The notes under the pieces were generated by a model, which was not told the DNA's origin, ran no database searches, and was given only the letters and a program-made list of their open reading frames with translations. Position numbers and translations under genes: made by a program. Below, one piece after another: positions 1 to 5,158 of a stretch of DNA of 5,633 bases (position 1 is the stretch's first letter; the number at the start of each line of letters is the position of its first letter). Source of the DNA: Sulfurimonas sp. (GTDB taxonomy: Bacteria > Campylobacterota > Campylobacteria > Campylobacterales > Sulfurimonadaceae); the NCBI GenBank assembly GCA_024762745.1, contig JANTGV010000092.1, positions 1 to 5,633 on the forward strand, given 5' to 3'.

Positions 1-279
1 ATGAATGATTATATAGTAAAAAACGCTTACTTTTTTTATTGAAAAAGAGCTACATCAAGAAAAATTTAGACACATTCTTTTTCTTTATATATGCATCAGC
101 GTTCTATAACTACACACAACAGTTTTTTCTATAAAGCTATTTTAAACCATTATCTAAATTATAAGATAAGTCAAAGGTTTTTACTGTAAACTCCCTTTTG
201 AAAACATATTATGGAATGTAGTTGATAAAAACTATCATAAAGATTTTTAATACTTGTTATTAAGGTTCTTTGTGTAAAG

Positions 280-308
280 TTGACTTGATACTCTATTGCT
301 TATATATC
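280..308 (+). promoter_or_regulatory. Putative distal promoter in tandem
   Basis: TTGACT at 280-285 matches five of six -35 bases. It is followed after 17 bp by TATATC at 303-308, a four-of-six -10. It would start transcription near 315, upstream of the stronger proximal element. In such AT-rich DNA chance matches are frequent, so this is tentative. Confidence 0.3.
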
Positions 309-318
309 AATATAATAA

Positions 319-346
319 TTGTTAAAGTTGTTATAAGTGATATAAT
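319..346 (+). promoter_or_regulatory. Putative extended -10 sigma70-type promoter of the operon (proximal)
   Basis: A perfect extended -10 element (TG at 338-339, one base, TATAAT at 341-346) is preceded, with a 16-bp spacer, by TTGTTA at 319-324, which matches four of six bases of the TTGACA consensus. Transcription would begin near 352-354, giving a leader of about 30 nt before the first gene at 384. The assignment is from motif match and position only. Confidence 0.55.
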
Positions 347-372
347 AGTATGTTTAAATTTTCATTGGAGTA

Positions 373-378
373 AAGGAG
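373..378 (+). promoter_or_regulatory. Ribosome binding site that decides the first gene's start
   Basis: AAGGAG lies 5 nt before the ATG at 384. The reading frame stays open upstream to an ATG at 270, but that ATG has no such site. The extra 38 codons would be hydrophobic, low-complexity sequence unrelated to ferredoxins and would overlap the promoter. The ATG at 384 is therefore the start. Confidence 0.85.
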
Positions 379-383
379 TAATA

Positions 384-608
384 ATGTATTATGTAGCAAA
401 AGTAGATGCAGACAAATGTGCTGAATATAAATGTAATACCTGTACGCTGTATTGTCCAGAAGCTAATACGTTGATGTTCGATAAAGAGGGAAATACATCT
501 TGGGTAGATGAGGATAGATGTAAGGGATGTGCACTTTGTGTGTACGTATGTAGTGACATGCTTGATCGTAATTGTATTACCATGGAAATGGCTGGTCAAG
601 AAGGCTAA
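384..608 (+). CDS. porD: 2-oxoacid:ferredoxin oxidoreductase delta subunit, 2[4Fe-4S] ferredoxin-like
   Basis: This 74-residue protein is a small two-cluster ferredoxin. It is expected to pass electrons between the catalytic subunits and free ferredoxin in the cytoplasm. Two cysteine groups are visible. The first is C12, C17, C20 and C24 followed by P25. The second is C46, C49, C52 and C56 (CxxCxxCxxxC). That gives the eight ligands of two [4Fe-4S] clusters, plus a ninth cysteine, C64. Two things are odd: the first group has four residues rather than two between its first cysteines, and the second group ends in Cys-Ser rather than the usual Cys-Pro. The start at 384 is set by AAGGAG at 373-378. 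It is the first gene of the five-gene operon, 46 nt before the epsilon subunit gene. A free ferredoxin is possible, but its position directly ahead of the catalytic genes favours a subunit. The symbol follows the Hydrogenobacter five-subunit convention. Confidence 0.8.
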   Translation: MYYVAKVDADKCAEYKCNTCTLYCPEANTLMFDKEGNTSWVDEDRCKGCALCVYVCSDMLDRNCITMEMAGQEG

Positions 609-626
609 ATCTAAACTTTAGATTTA
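606..626 (+). other. Perfect intercistronic palindrome overlapping the stop codon of the delta gene
   Basis: Arms TAAATCTAAA (606-615) and TTTAGATTTA (617-626) are perfect reverse complements around a single C at 616. As RNA this is a 9-bp stem with a 3-nt loop. The left arm begins with the TAA stop codon. The downstream sequence is AT-rich (AAAAT/ATTTT at 631-642) but has no clean T-run, and four co-directional genes follow. A processing or mRNA-stability element is therefore more plausible than full termination. An all-A/T-dominated stem would be weak. Confidence 0.5.
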
Positions 627-654
627 ATTTAAAATAAATTTTATAGGAGAAGTT

Positions 655-1224
655 ATGGCAAACCAAGGTCCTGCGTATTATTCACCGTATCCGACGGCTA
701 CGTATGAAGGTAATATCACACCACCTGAGGGGAAAGCCCTTTTATTAGAAGATGTGGTTGATGAAGAAGTTGCAATGAGAGAAGTTGCGAGAGTTATGTT
801 GACAAGTGACAATGCAACAATTTTCCCTGGTCCACAAGTATTATATGCGTGGAATGATGAAGCAAAGAAGAAAGCTACACTTATCAAAGAGATGGCAGAA
901 GTACTTGATGCGAAAATGATTCCAATGTATGACTATCGTCCAAAATATCCAAAAATTGATCCGGAAGTAGAGATCAATCCAAACCACCCTAACTTAACAA
1001 TTTGGCATAATGATATCAAAGCAGCGATCTTTATTGGTGTTCACTGTCACTATGCGAACGTAGCATTGAAGATCGTTAGATCAGAAACAGATTGTTATAC
1101 GATTGCGATTTGTGGTTTGTCAGGACATGAGGATGCTATGGCAACATTAAGAGACCAGCATTCTTCAGAGCTTGCGAGATTTATCGAGATAGCTAAAGAA
1201 GTAAAAGCTGAGTTGGGAAAGTAG
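655..1224 (+). CDS. porE: Five-subunit 2-oxoacid:ferredoxin oxidoreductase epsilon subunit, CO dehydrogenase beta/ACS epsilon-like
   Basis: A 189-residue soluble protein with no signal peptide or membrane segment. It resembles the CdhB family (CO dehydrogenase beta / acetyl-CoA synthase epsilon), whose archaeal members have a Rossmann-like, DHS-type nucleotide-binding fold. Visible cues are the stretch NATIFPGPQVLYAW (53-66), a helix rich in Lys and Glu (68-84), MIPMYDYRPKYP (88-99), and GVHCHYANVALKIVR (128-142), followed by a hydrophobic strand with C147 and C153. No CxxC pair or classical cofactor loop is present. Related genes accompany the pyruvate and 2-oxoglutarate:ferredoxin oxidoreductases of the Hydrogenobacter five-subunit type, and this position inside the operon fits that. 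AGGAGA at 645-650 sets the ATG, and the alpha gene begins 9 nt after its stop. The function of this subunit within the complex is not established. No other CODH/ACS gene is in the window, so CO chemistry is not implied. The family assignment is from recognition of the pattern, not from an alignment. Confidence 0.72.
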   Translation: MANQGPAYYSPYPTATYEGNITPPEGKALLLEDVVDEEVAMREVARVMLTSDNATIFPGPQVLYAWNDEAKKKATLIKEMAEVLDAKMIPMYDYRPKYPKIDPEVEINPNHPNLTIWHNDIKAAIFIGVHCHYANVALKIVRSETDCYTIAICGLSGHEDAMATLRDQHSSELARFIEIAKEVKAELGK

Positions 1225-1228
1225 GAGA
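1223..1228 (+). promoter_or_regulatory. Ribosome binding site overlapping the epsilon stop codon
   Basis: AGGAGA uses the last two bases of the TAG stop (1222-1224) and lies 5 nt before the alpha ATG at 1234. This arrangement suggests translational coupling between the epsilon and alpha subunits. Confidence 0.7.
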
Positions 1229-1233
1229 GAAGA

Positions 1234-2436
1234 ATGAGTAAAATTACTGATATGACTAAAACACACAATTGGTCTGGACAGAAGCTGGTTTCTATTGAAC
1301 ATATGCTTTTTGAAGCTCCTAGAACTAAACACTTTATGACTGGTTCTGAAGTTTTAAAAGAAGCAGTTAAGCGTGCAACAGTAGATGCATCGGTTTCATA
1401 CCCAATTACACCACAATCAGAAGCAGCACACCTTATCGGTGAGCTTTGGGCTGAAGGTTATGTTGGTGTTTATTTCCGTGGTGAAAATGAATTTGGTGTT
1501 ATGTCTGAGGTTGCAGGTTGTTCAATGGCTGGTGCCAGAACAGTTACAACTACTTCGGGTCCAGGTACACTTCGTGCAATGGAAAACTTTGCTATGTGGT
1601 CAGGAACAAGAGCACCTATGCAACTTTGTCTAATGGCTCGTGGTATCAACTCACCATTGTCAATTCAGCCGGATAACTTAGAAGTTCAATACCTTCTAGA
1701 AACTGGATGTATGATCTGGTATGCAGAAAACGTTCAAGAATTATTTGACATGTCTTTAGCTGCATTTACAGTTGCAGAGCAACCAGATGTTCACGTACCA
1801 ATTATTACTGCTGTTGATGGTTTCTTTGTTTCACATACTCGTGAAGCAGTTGAATTACCTGATGATGATATAGCACTTGAGCCATATAATCCATATGCTG
1901 CTCCACTACCTCCGATAGACTCTGAGATGCCTCCAGGACGTTTCTTAAGAGATCCATTTGTAATGAAGTCAAACTATATCTCATATGCTACGCATGCATC
2001 TTGGCAGTGGGAGATCAGATCTGCTGTTGAAAGATCTAAGCCATATGCTAGAAAGCTATTAAATGGTTTACTCCATACATCTGGAAATGAAGATGCTGAA
2101 ATAGCGTTTATCGCTTGTGGTACTGCTTCTAACCAGGCAAAAGAGGGACAAAGAGAGCTAGAGAAACTTGGAATCAAATCTAAAGTTCTTAAACTAAGAA
2201 CGATTAGACCATTCCCTGAAGAAGAGCTCATTAAAGAGTTAGACGGTATCAAACATGTATTCGTACCAGAGTTCAATGTTGTTGGTTGGTTGGCAAATGA
2301 AGTTAAAGCAAAACTTTATGGTAAAGTTGATGTGAATATTCATGCTGGACCAAAAGTTGCAGGTGGAATGAGTTTGCCTGCTGAAGCTATTATCCAGGAA
2401 GTTATGGAAGTAGTAAACCCAGGAAAAGGAGCATAA
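1234..2436 (+). CDS. porA: Pyruvate (2-oxoacid):ferredoxin oxidoreductase alpha subunit
   Basis: This 400-residue subunit binds the 2-oxoacid and the pyrimidine side of thiamine diphosphate, jointly with beta. The core starts near residue 34 (FMTGSEVLKEAV). YPITPQSEAAH at 56-66 carries T59, the usual substrate-contacting threonine. RGENEFGVMSE at 82-92 has E86 in the position of the glutamate that activates thiamine diphosphate. TTTSGPG at 105-111 and RGINSPLSIQPDN at 136-148 are further family signatures. A Rossmann-like C-terminal domain follows (EIAFIACGTASNQAKEG, about 289-305). R136 corresponds to the substrate arginine of pyruvate enzymes. The SPLSIQPDN stretch is closer to the SAPLNIWNDHSD-type of pyruvate enzymes than to the GPSTGLPT-type of 2-oxoglutarate enzymes. 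The first 33 residues extend beyond the usual start of the family. The beta gene begins 1 nt after the stop. No defects are seen. The 2-oxoglutarate-specific five-subunit enzyme is the main alternative. Confidence 0.88.
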   Translation: MSKITDMTKTHNWSGQKLVSIEHMLFEAPRTKHFMTGSEVLKEAVKRATVDASVSYPITPQSEAAHLIGELWAEGYVGVYFRGENEFGVMSEVAGCSMAGARTVTTTSGPGTLRAMENFAMWSGTRAPMQLCLMARGINSPLSIQPDNLEVQYLLETGCMIWYAENVQELFDMSLAAFTVAEQPDVHVPIITAVDGFFVSHTREAVELPDDDIALEPYNPYAAPLPPIDSEMPPGRFLRDPFVMKSNYISYATHASWQWEIRSAVERSKPYARKLLNGLLHTSGNEDAEIAFIACGTASNQAKEGQRELEKLGIKSKVLKLRTIRPFPEEELIKELDGIKHVFVPEFNVVGWLANEVKAKLYGKVDVNIHAGPKVAGGMSLPAEAIIQEVMEVVNPGKGA

Positions 2437-2437
2437 T

Positions 2438-3307
2438 ATGGCATTAGATATTTATAAAGTTAATCCTGAATTTAGAGACATTATGCCGAGAGAGATCATT
2501 GAGCTCGAGGAAAATGCTACATGGTCTCAAAATCAAGAGAAACCACGTGGTATTAAAGAACTTCCAGAGACAAAAGAGTTGCTTGAAGAGCACTCTTTGT
2601 GTGCAGGTTGTCCTGAAGCGGCTACATTAAGATATGTGCTTTCTGCACTTCCAAAACCTGAAGAGACGGTTATCGTTAACTCAACAGGTTGTACATCTTT
2701 GATGTTCCCACACATTGCGCTACATACTGTGCACTCACTATTTGGTAACCAGAACTCAGTTGCTTCCGGTATCAAAAGAGTACTTGAGTGGAGATTCCCT
2801 GATAAGCAAAAAGACGTTGTTGTTCTAGCAGGTGACGGTGCGACTGTTGATATCGGTCTTGACTATACACTTCAGTCATTCTTTAGACAAGAGAAGATCA
2901 CAACGATCTGTTTCGATAACGAAGTTTATGCGAATACGGGTGGTCAAGAGTCTGGTATGACAGCTAAAGGTCAAGTATTTAAGATGGCTCCGACTGGTAA
3001 AAAGTTTGAAAAAGTACCTATGTGGGAACTTGCAAAAACATCTGGTTGCCATTACTCAGTGAATATGACAGGTTCTGCACCAAAAGCTGTAGCAAAAGCT
3101 GTAAGAGAAGCAATCTTGGTTGCTAGAGAGATCGGACCGACATACCTTAACATCTATACACCTTGTATCCTTGAGATCGGACTAAGTGCAAACGAAGGTC
3201 TTGGTGAGATGAAAGCTGGAGATAAACATAGATTCGAGTTTTATAAGCATGTTTCTCCAGAAGCAGAAGAGTATTTGAAAAAATGTAAAGCAGAGGGACT
3301 ACTATAA
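2438..3307 (+). CDS. porB: Pyruvate (2-oxoacid):ferredoxin oxidoreductase beta subunit, thiamine diphosphate and Fe-S binding
   Basis: This 289-residue subunit binds the diphosphate end of thiamine diphosphate through Mg and carries the proximal [4Fe-4S] cluster. The expected four cysteine ligands are all present: C55 and C58 (CAGCPE), C85 (NSTGC) and C243 (YTPC). The thiamine motif starts at GDG (132-134) and runs to D160-N161, then NEVYANTGGQESG (161-173). The STGC and NTGGQ stretches are typical of pyruvate-type enzymes. About 50 residues of charged, Pro-containing sequence precede the core, longer than in the common four-subunit beta chains. AAGGAG at 2426-2431 lies 6 nt before the ATG. 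The alpha stop is 1 nt upstream and the gamma ATG overlaps the beta stop, consistent with equimolar synthesis. The subunit identity is firm, the substrate (pyruvate rather than 2-oxoglutarate) less so. Confidence 0.88.
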   Translation: MALDIYKVNPEFRDIMPREIIELEENATWSQNQEKPRGIKELPETKELLEEHSLCAGCPEAATLRYVLSALPKPEETVIVNSTGCTSLMFPHIALHTVHSLFGNQNSVASGIKRVLEWRFPDKQKDVVVLAGDGATVDIGLDYTLQSFFRQEKITTICFDNEVYANTGGQESGMTAKGQVFKMAPTGKKFEKVPMWELAKTSGCHYSVNMTGSAPKAVAKAVREAILVAREIGPTYLNIYTPCILEIGLSANEGLGEMKAGDKHRFEFYKHVSPEAEEYLKKCKAEGLL

Positions 3308-4008
3308 TGGCAAAAGATTCAATTAAAATTAGAATGCCTGCTCTAGGTGGGCAAGGAGCGGTTACAGCTGCACACATTGCAGCAACTGCAGCGGATACAG
3401 AAGGATACTACGCAGTATCTAACCCATTTTTTGGTGCTGAAAAGCGTATGGCTCCTTCTGAGAGTTATGCAAGAATCGGTACTGTGCCTATTTATGACAG
3501 AGGGGAAGTAATTTATCCTGATATCGTTATGATCTATCACCCACAGGTTATTACTATGGGTAAATCATACACAATGCCTTTTTATGCAGGTATCAAAGAG
3601 AATGGTCTGGTTATTATTAACTCTGATAAAGATCTTTTAACTCCTGAAGATAAAAAAACATTAGATGACTTGAATGTAAAAGTTCTAACTAGAGACTTTA
3701 CTCAATTTGCTATTGAACAAGCCGGAACCGAACTTGCTACGAACATGGCAATGTTAGGTGCATTATTTGGTGCACTTGGAACTGTTAGTAAGCCTGCTAT
3801 TGAAGAGGGTATTAAAGACAGATTCCTTAAAAAGTATACTGCTTCGGGTGGTACTGCTACACTTGACTCAGTTATTGAGAAGAAGTTTAAGAAGAAGATG
3901 GATCTTATCCAGAAAAACCTCGACACTGCATCTGCAGCATTCGACTTAACAGCTGAATGGTGTAAAGAAGTAGGTTTCGAACAAATGTTGGAAGCTCCAG
4001 GCAAATAA
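3307..4008 (+). CDS. porG: Pyruvate (2-oxoacid):ferredoxin oxidoreductase gamma subunit
   Basis: This 233-residue protein matches the gamma domain family of 2-oxoacid oxidoreductases, which packs against alpha and beta and in some members contacts coenzyme A. The N-terminal strand RMPALGGQGAVTAAHIAA (9-26) contains the diagnostic GGQG (14-17). NPFFGAEKRMAPSESYARI (about 39-57) corresponds to the segment that in relatives reads YGPEARGG-like. The body ends with a Lys-rich helical tail (about 193-233) that is longer than the minimal domain. The ATG at 3307 shares one base with the beta TAA (TAATG), and GAGGGA at 3293-3298 serves as ribosome binding site. Gamma last in the order is typical of Aquificota-type five-subunit operons, whereas epsilonproteobacterial four-subunit por operons usually put gamma first. 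A perfect hairpin begins 10 nt after its stop. Confidence 0.87.
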   Translation: MAKDSIKIRMPALGGQGAVTAAHIAATAADTEGYYAVSNPFFGAEKRMAPSESYARIGTVPIYDRGEVIYPDIVMIYHPQVITMGKSYTMPFYAGIKENGLVIINSDKDLLTPEDKKTLDDLNVKVLTRDFTQFAIEQAGTELATNMAMLGALFGALGTVSKPAIEEGIKDRFLKKYTASGGTATLDSVIEKKFKKKMDLIQKNLDTASAAFDLTAEWCKEVGFEQMLEAPGK

Positions 4009-4017
4009 CAAACATCA

Positions 4018-4044
4018 TAACAACTGCACCAAGTGCAGTTGTTA
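4018..4044 (+). terminator. Strong hairpin after the oxidoreductase operon, no T-tract
   Basis: Arms TAACAACTGCAC (4018-4029) and GTGCAGTTGTTA (4033-4044) form a perfect 12-bp stem with a CAA loop, 10 nt after the gamma stop codon. A run of T does not follow (the next bases are GTAAGTCTACA), so it is not a textbook intrinsic terminator. It may block 3'-exonuclease decay, terminate with help, or work as a partial terminator ahead of the GTPase gene. Confidence 0.6.
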
Positions 4045-4051
4045 GTAAGTC

Positions 4052-4071
4052 TACATATACTACTTTATGTA
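4052..4071 (+). other. Short inverted repeat between gamma and the CobW-family gene
   Basis: TACATA (4052-4057) and TATGTA (4066-4071) are reverse complements with an 8-nt loop. A TATACT that resembles a -10 box lies at 4056-4061 inside it, but no convincing -35 is present. It may be a weak second hairpin or an operator-like site for the GTPase gene. Support is slight. Confidence 0.25.
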
Positions 4072-4117
4072 TCAACAAACATCCACACAATCACAATCTA
4101 ACTTTTAAGGTACACTC

Positions 4118-5086
4118 ATGATACAATCATTTATTATTACAGGATTTTTAGGTGTTGGTAAAACCACCATGCTTACCAATACGGTCAAAGAACATTTTAG
4201 TGATAAAAAAGTTGCAATAGTTGTAAATGAATTTGGAGATATAGGCGTTGATGGCAATATCCTAAGCAATGTATACAGTGAAGTACTTGAAATATCTGAA
4301 GGGTGTATATGCTGTCAATTGGCCCAAGAGTTTGAAAGTGGTGTGCAAGAGATCATAGAGAAATACAATCCTGAAGTGATCTTTGTCGAGACATCAGGAG
4401 CTTCTGAGCCATTCCCTATCTTTTTATCTTTGCAAAATCTTGGTATTTCTGTTGAAGGTGTTATCTGTGTTATCGACGCAAAGAACTTTGACTCCTACAA
4501 AGAGAATTCTACAGCAAAATACCAGATAGGTGGATCTAACATCTTGGTGCTGAATAAAACAGATCTGGTAAGTGATGATGAGCTTGAAACCCTTAAAAAG
4601 GATGTGATTGAGCTCAAGGAGCAGTATGATATTAAAAATACTATGACAGGCAAGAAGATCTTCAACAATTACGTTATCAATTATGCACATCAGGGTGTTG
4701 TGAATAAAGAGGTGTTCGAAGGTGTGTATGAAATTGATGAGATCATAGGTTTGGCAAAAGAGTATGAACATCCTGATCACACGACAAAAGATGCTATTAC
4801 GCAAAAAGTAGCCTATTTTAAAGAGGGCATAGAGTTCAATGATGTAGATGAAGTACTAAAGCAGCTTCCTAAAAGTATCTACCGGGTTAAAGGTGTGGTT
4901 AAAACCAAAGATGTTCCTAATCCTATCGTGATCAATTACTCATTTGGTAATGTCTCTTTTGAAGAGTTGGACAAATATAAGCAGCAGTCGATCCTTATTT
5001 TCATTGGAGAAGCAATTGAGAATGATGTGGCTCTATTATGTGAAAAATTCGATTATTTGAATATGCCTCAGTTTAGAGTTGGATAA
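4118..5086 (+). CDS. CobW/COG0523 family GTP-binding protein, putative metal chaperone
   Basis: A 322-residue cytoplasmic P-loop GTPase of the G3E group, whose members deliver or insert metals (zinc, cobalt, iron and others). The Walker A is GFLGVGKTT (9-17). NEFGDIGVD (37-45) is the switch region, and GCICC (62-66) is the family CxCC metal motif. ETSGASEP (91-98) is the Walker B area, and NKTD (146-149) is the guanine-specificity motif. A CobW C-terminal domain begins near SIYRVKGVV (253-261). There is no His-rich tail, only H218 and H221 in a linker, unlike many zinc-storing members. The metal and client cannot be told from sequence. The start is set by ATG 4118 with a modest AAGG at 4107-4110, 7 nt away. 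It follows the oxidoreductase operon by 109 nt and two hairpins, so co-transcription is uncertain. A functional link to Fe-S or thiamine enzymes is only speculation. Confidence 0.88.
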   Translation: MIQSFIITGFLGVGKTTMLTNTVKEHFSDKKVAIVVNEFGDIGVDGNILSNVYSEVLEISEGCICCQLAQEFESGVQEIIEKYNPEVIFVETSGASEPFPIFLSLQNLGISVEGVICVIDAKNFDSYKENSTAKYQIGGSNILVLNKTDLVSDDELETLKKDVIELKEQYDIKNTMTGKKIFNNYVINYAHQGVVNKEVFEGVYEIDEIIGLAKEYEHPDHTTKDAITQKVAYFKEGIEFNDVDEVLKQLPKSIYRVKGVVKTKDVPNPIVINYSFGNVSFEELDKYKQQSILIFIGEAIENDVALLCEKFDYLNMPQFRVG

Positions 5087-5158
5087 CAGTCTATAATATT
5101 TTACATCAATGGTATCGTTTGTCTGATCCTTTTATAACGTATCTTTTTGCTTTCAGGA
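5087..5158. other. Convergent intergenic spacer
   Basis: These 72 nt separate the stop codons of the GTPase gene (+) and the hypothetical gene (-). No convincing hairpin with a T-tract is visible on either strand. Only a 5-bp ATCCT/AGGAT pair about 25 nt apart was found. Termination for the two convergent genes is therefore not explained by an obvious element. Confidence 0.5.

Larger units (their letters stand above)
1..383. other. AT-rich non-coding leader upstream of the oxidoreductase operon
   Basis: No credible gene is visible here. All + frames hit stops quickly (the ATG at position 1 reads only 13 codons), and minus-strand ATGs run into stops within a few codons. The stretch is strongly AT-rich with runs of T and A. 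It contains putative promoter elements near 280-346 and short inverted repeats: TTTAC/GTAAA at 180-190, TGATA/TATCA at 223-237, TTAATA/TATTAA at 247-263 and TTGATA/TATCAA at 285-310. A TATAAT lies on the minus strand at 8-13 and could serve a divergent gene to the left of the window, but it has no good -35. The region is best read as the regulatory leader of the downstream operon. Confidence 0.7.

Noticed and set aside
8..13. Minus-strand TATAAT that could be a divergent promoter
   Set aside because: There is no acceptable -35 at the right distance, and the gene it would serve lies outside the window.
1..42. Thirteen-codon frame starting at position 1
   Set aside because: It is too short, with no visible ribosome binding site or resemblance to a leader peptide. 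It could also be the chance edge of the window.
222..238. Canonical FNR box
   Set aside because: The half-sites are TTGAT and ATCAT but separated by 7 nt rather than 4, and the second half is imperfect, so it is kept only as a half-site observation.
270..383. Upstream extension of the delta gene to an ATG at 270
   Set aside because: The added 38 residues are hydrophobic low-complexity sequence, overlap the best promoter, and lack a ribosome binding site; AAGGAG precedes the ATG at 384.
655..1224. Evidence for a CO dehydrogenase / acetyl-CoA synthase pathway
   Set aside because: Only one CdhB-like protein is present and it sits inside a 2-oxoacid oxidoreductase operon; no catalytic CODH or ACS gene is in the window.
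1974..2276. Minus-strand 100-codon open frame inside the alpha gene
   Set aside because: It is antisense to a conserved catalytic subunit, Ser/Leu-rich, and has no supporting signals.
1234..4008. Classic 2-oxoglutarate:acceptor oxidoreductase OorDABC operon
   Set aside because: The extra CdhB-like gene, the STGC and NTGGQ signatures in beta and the lack of a GPSTGLPT-type segment in alpha fit the five-subunit pyruvate-like type better.
4424..4804. Minus-strand 126-codon open frame inside the GTPase gene
   Set aside because: It lies entirely opposite a gene with intact family motifs and has a Cys/Ile/Phe-rich antisense composition.
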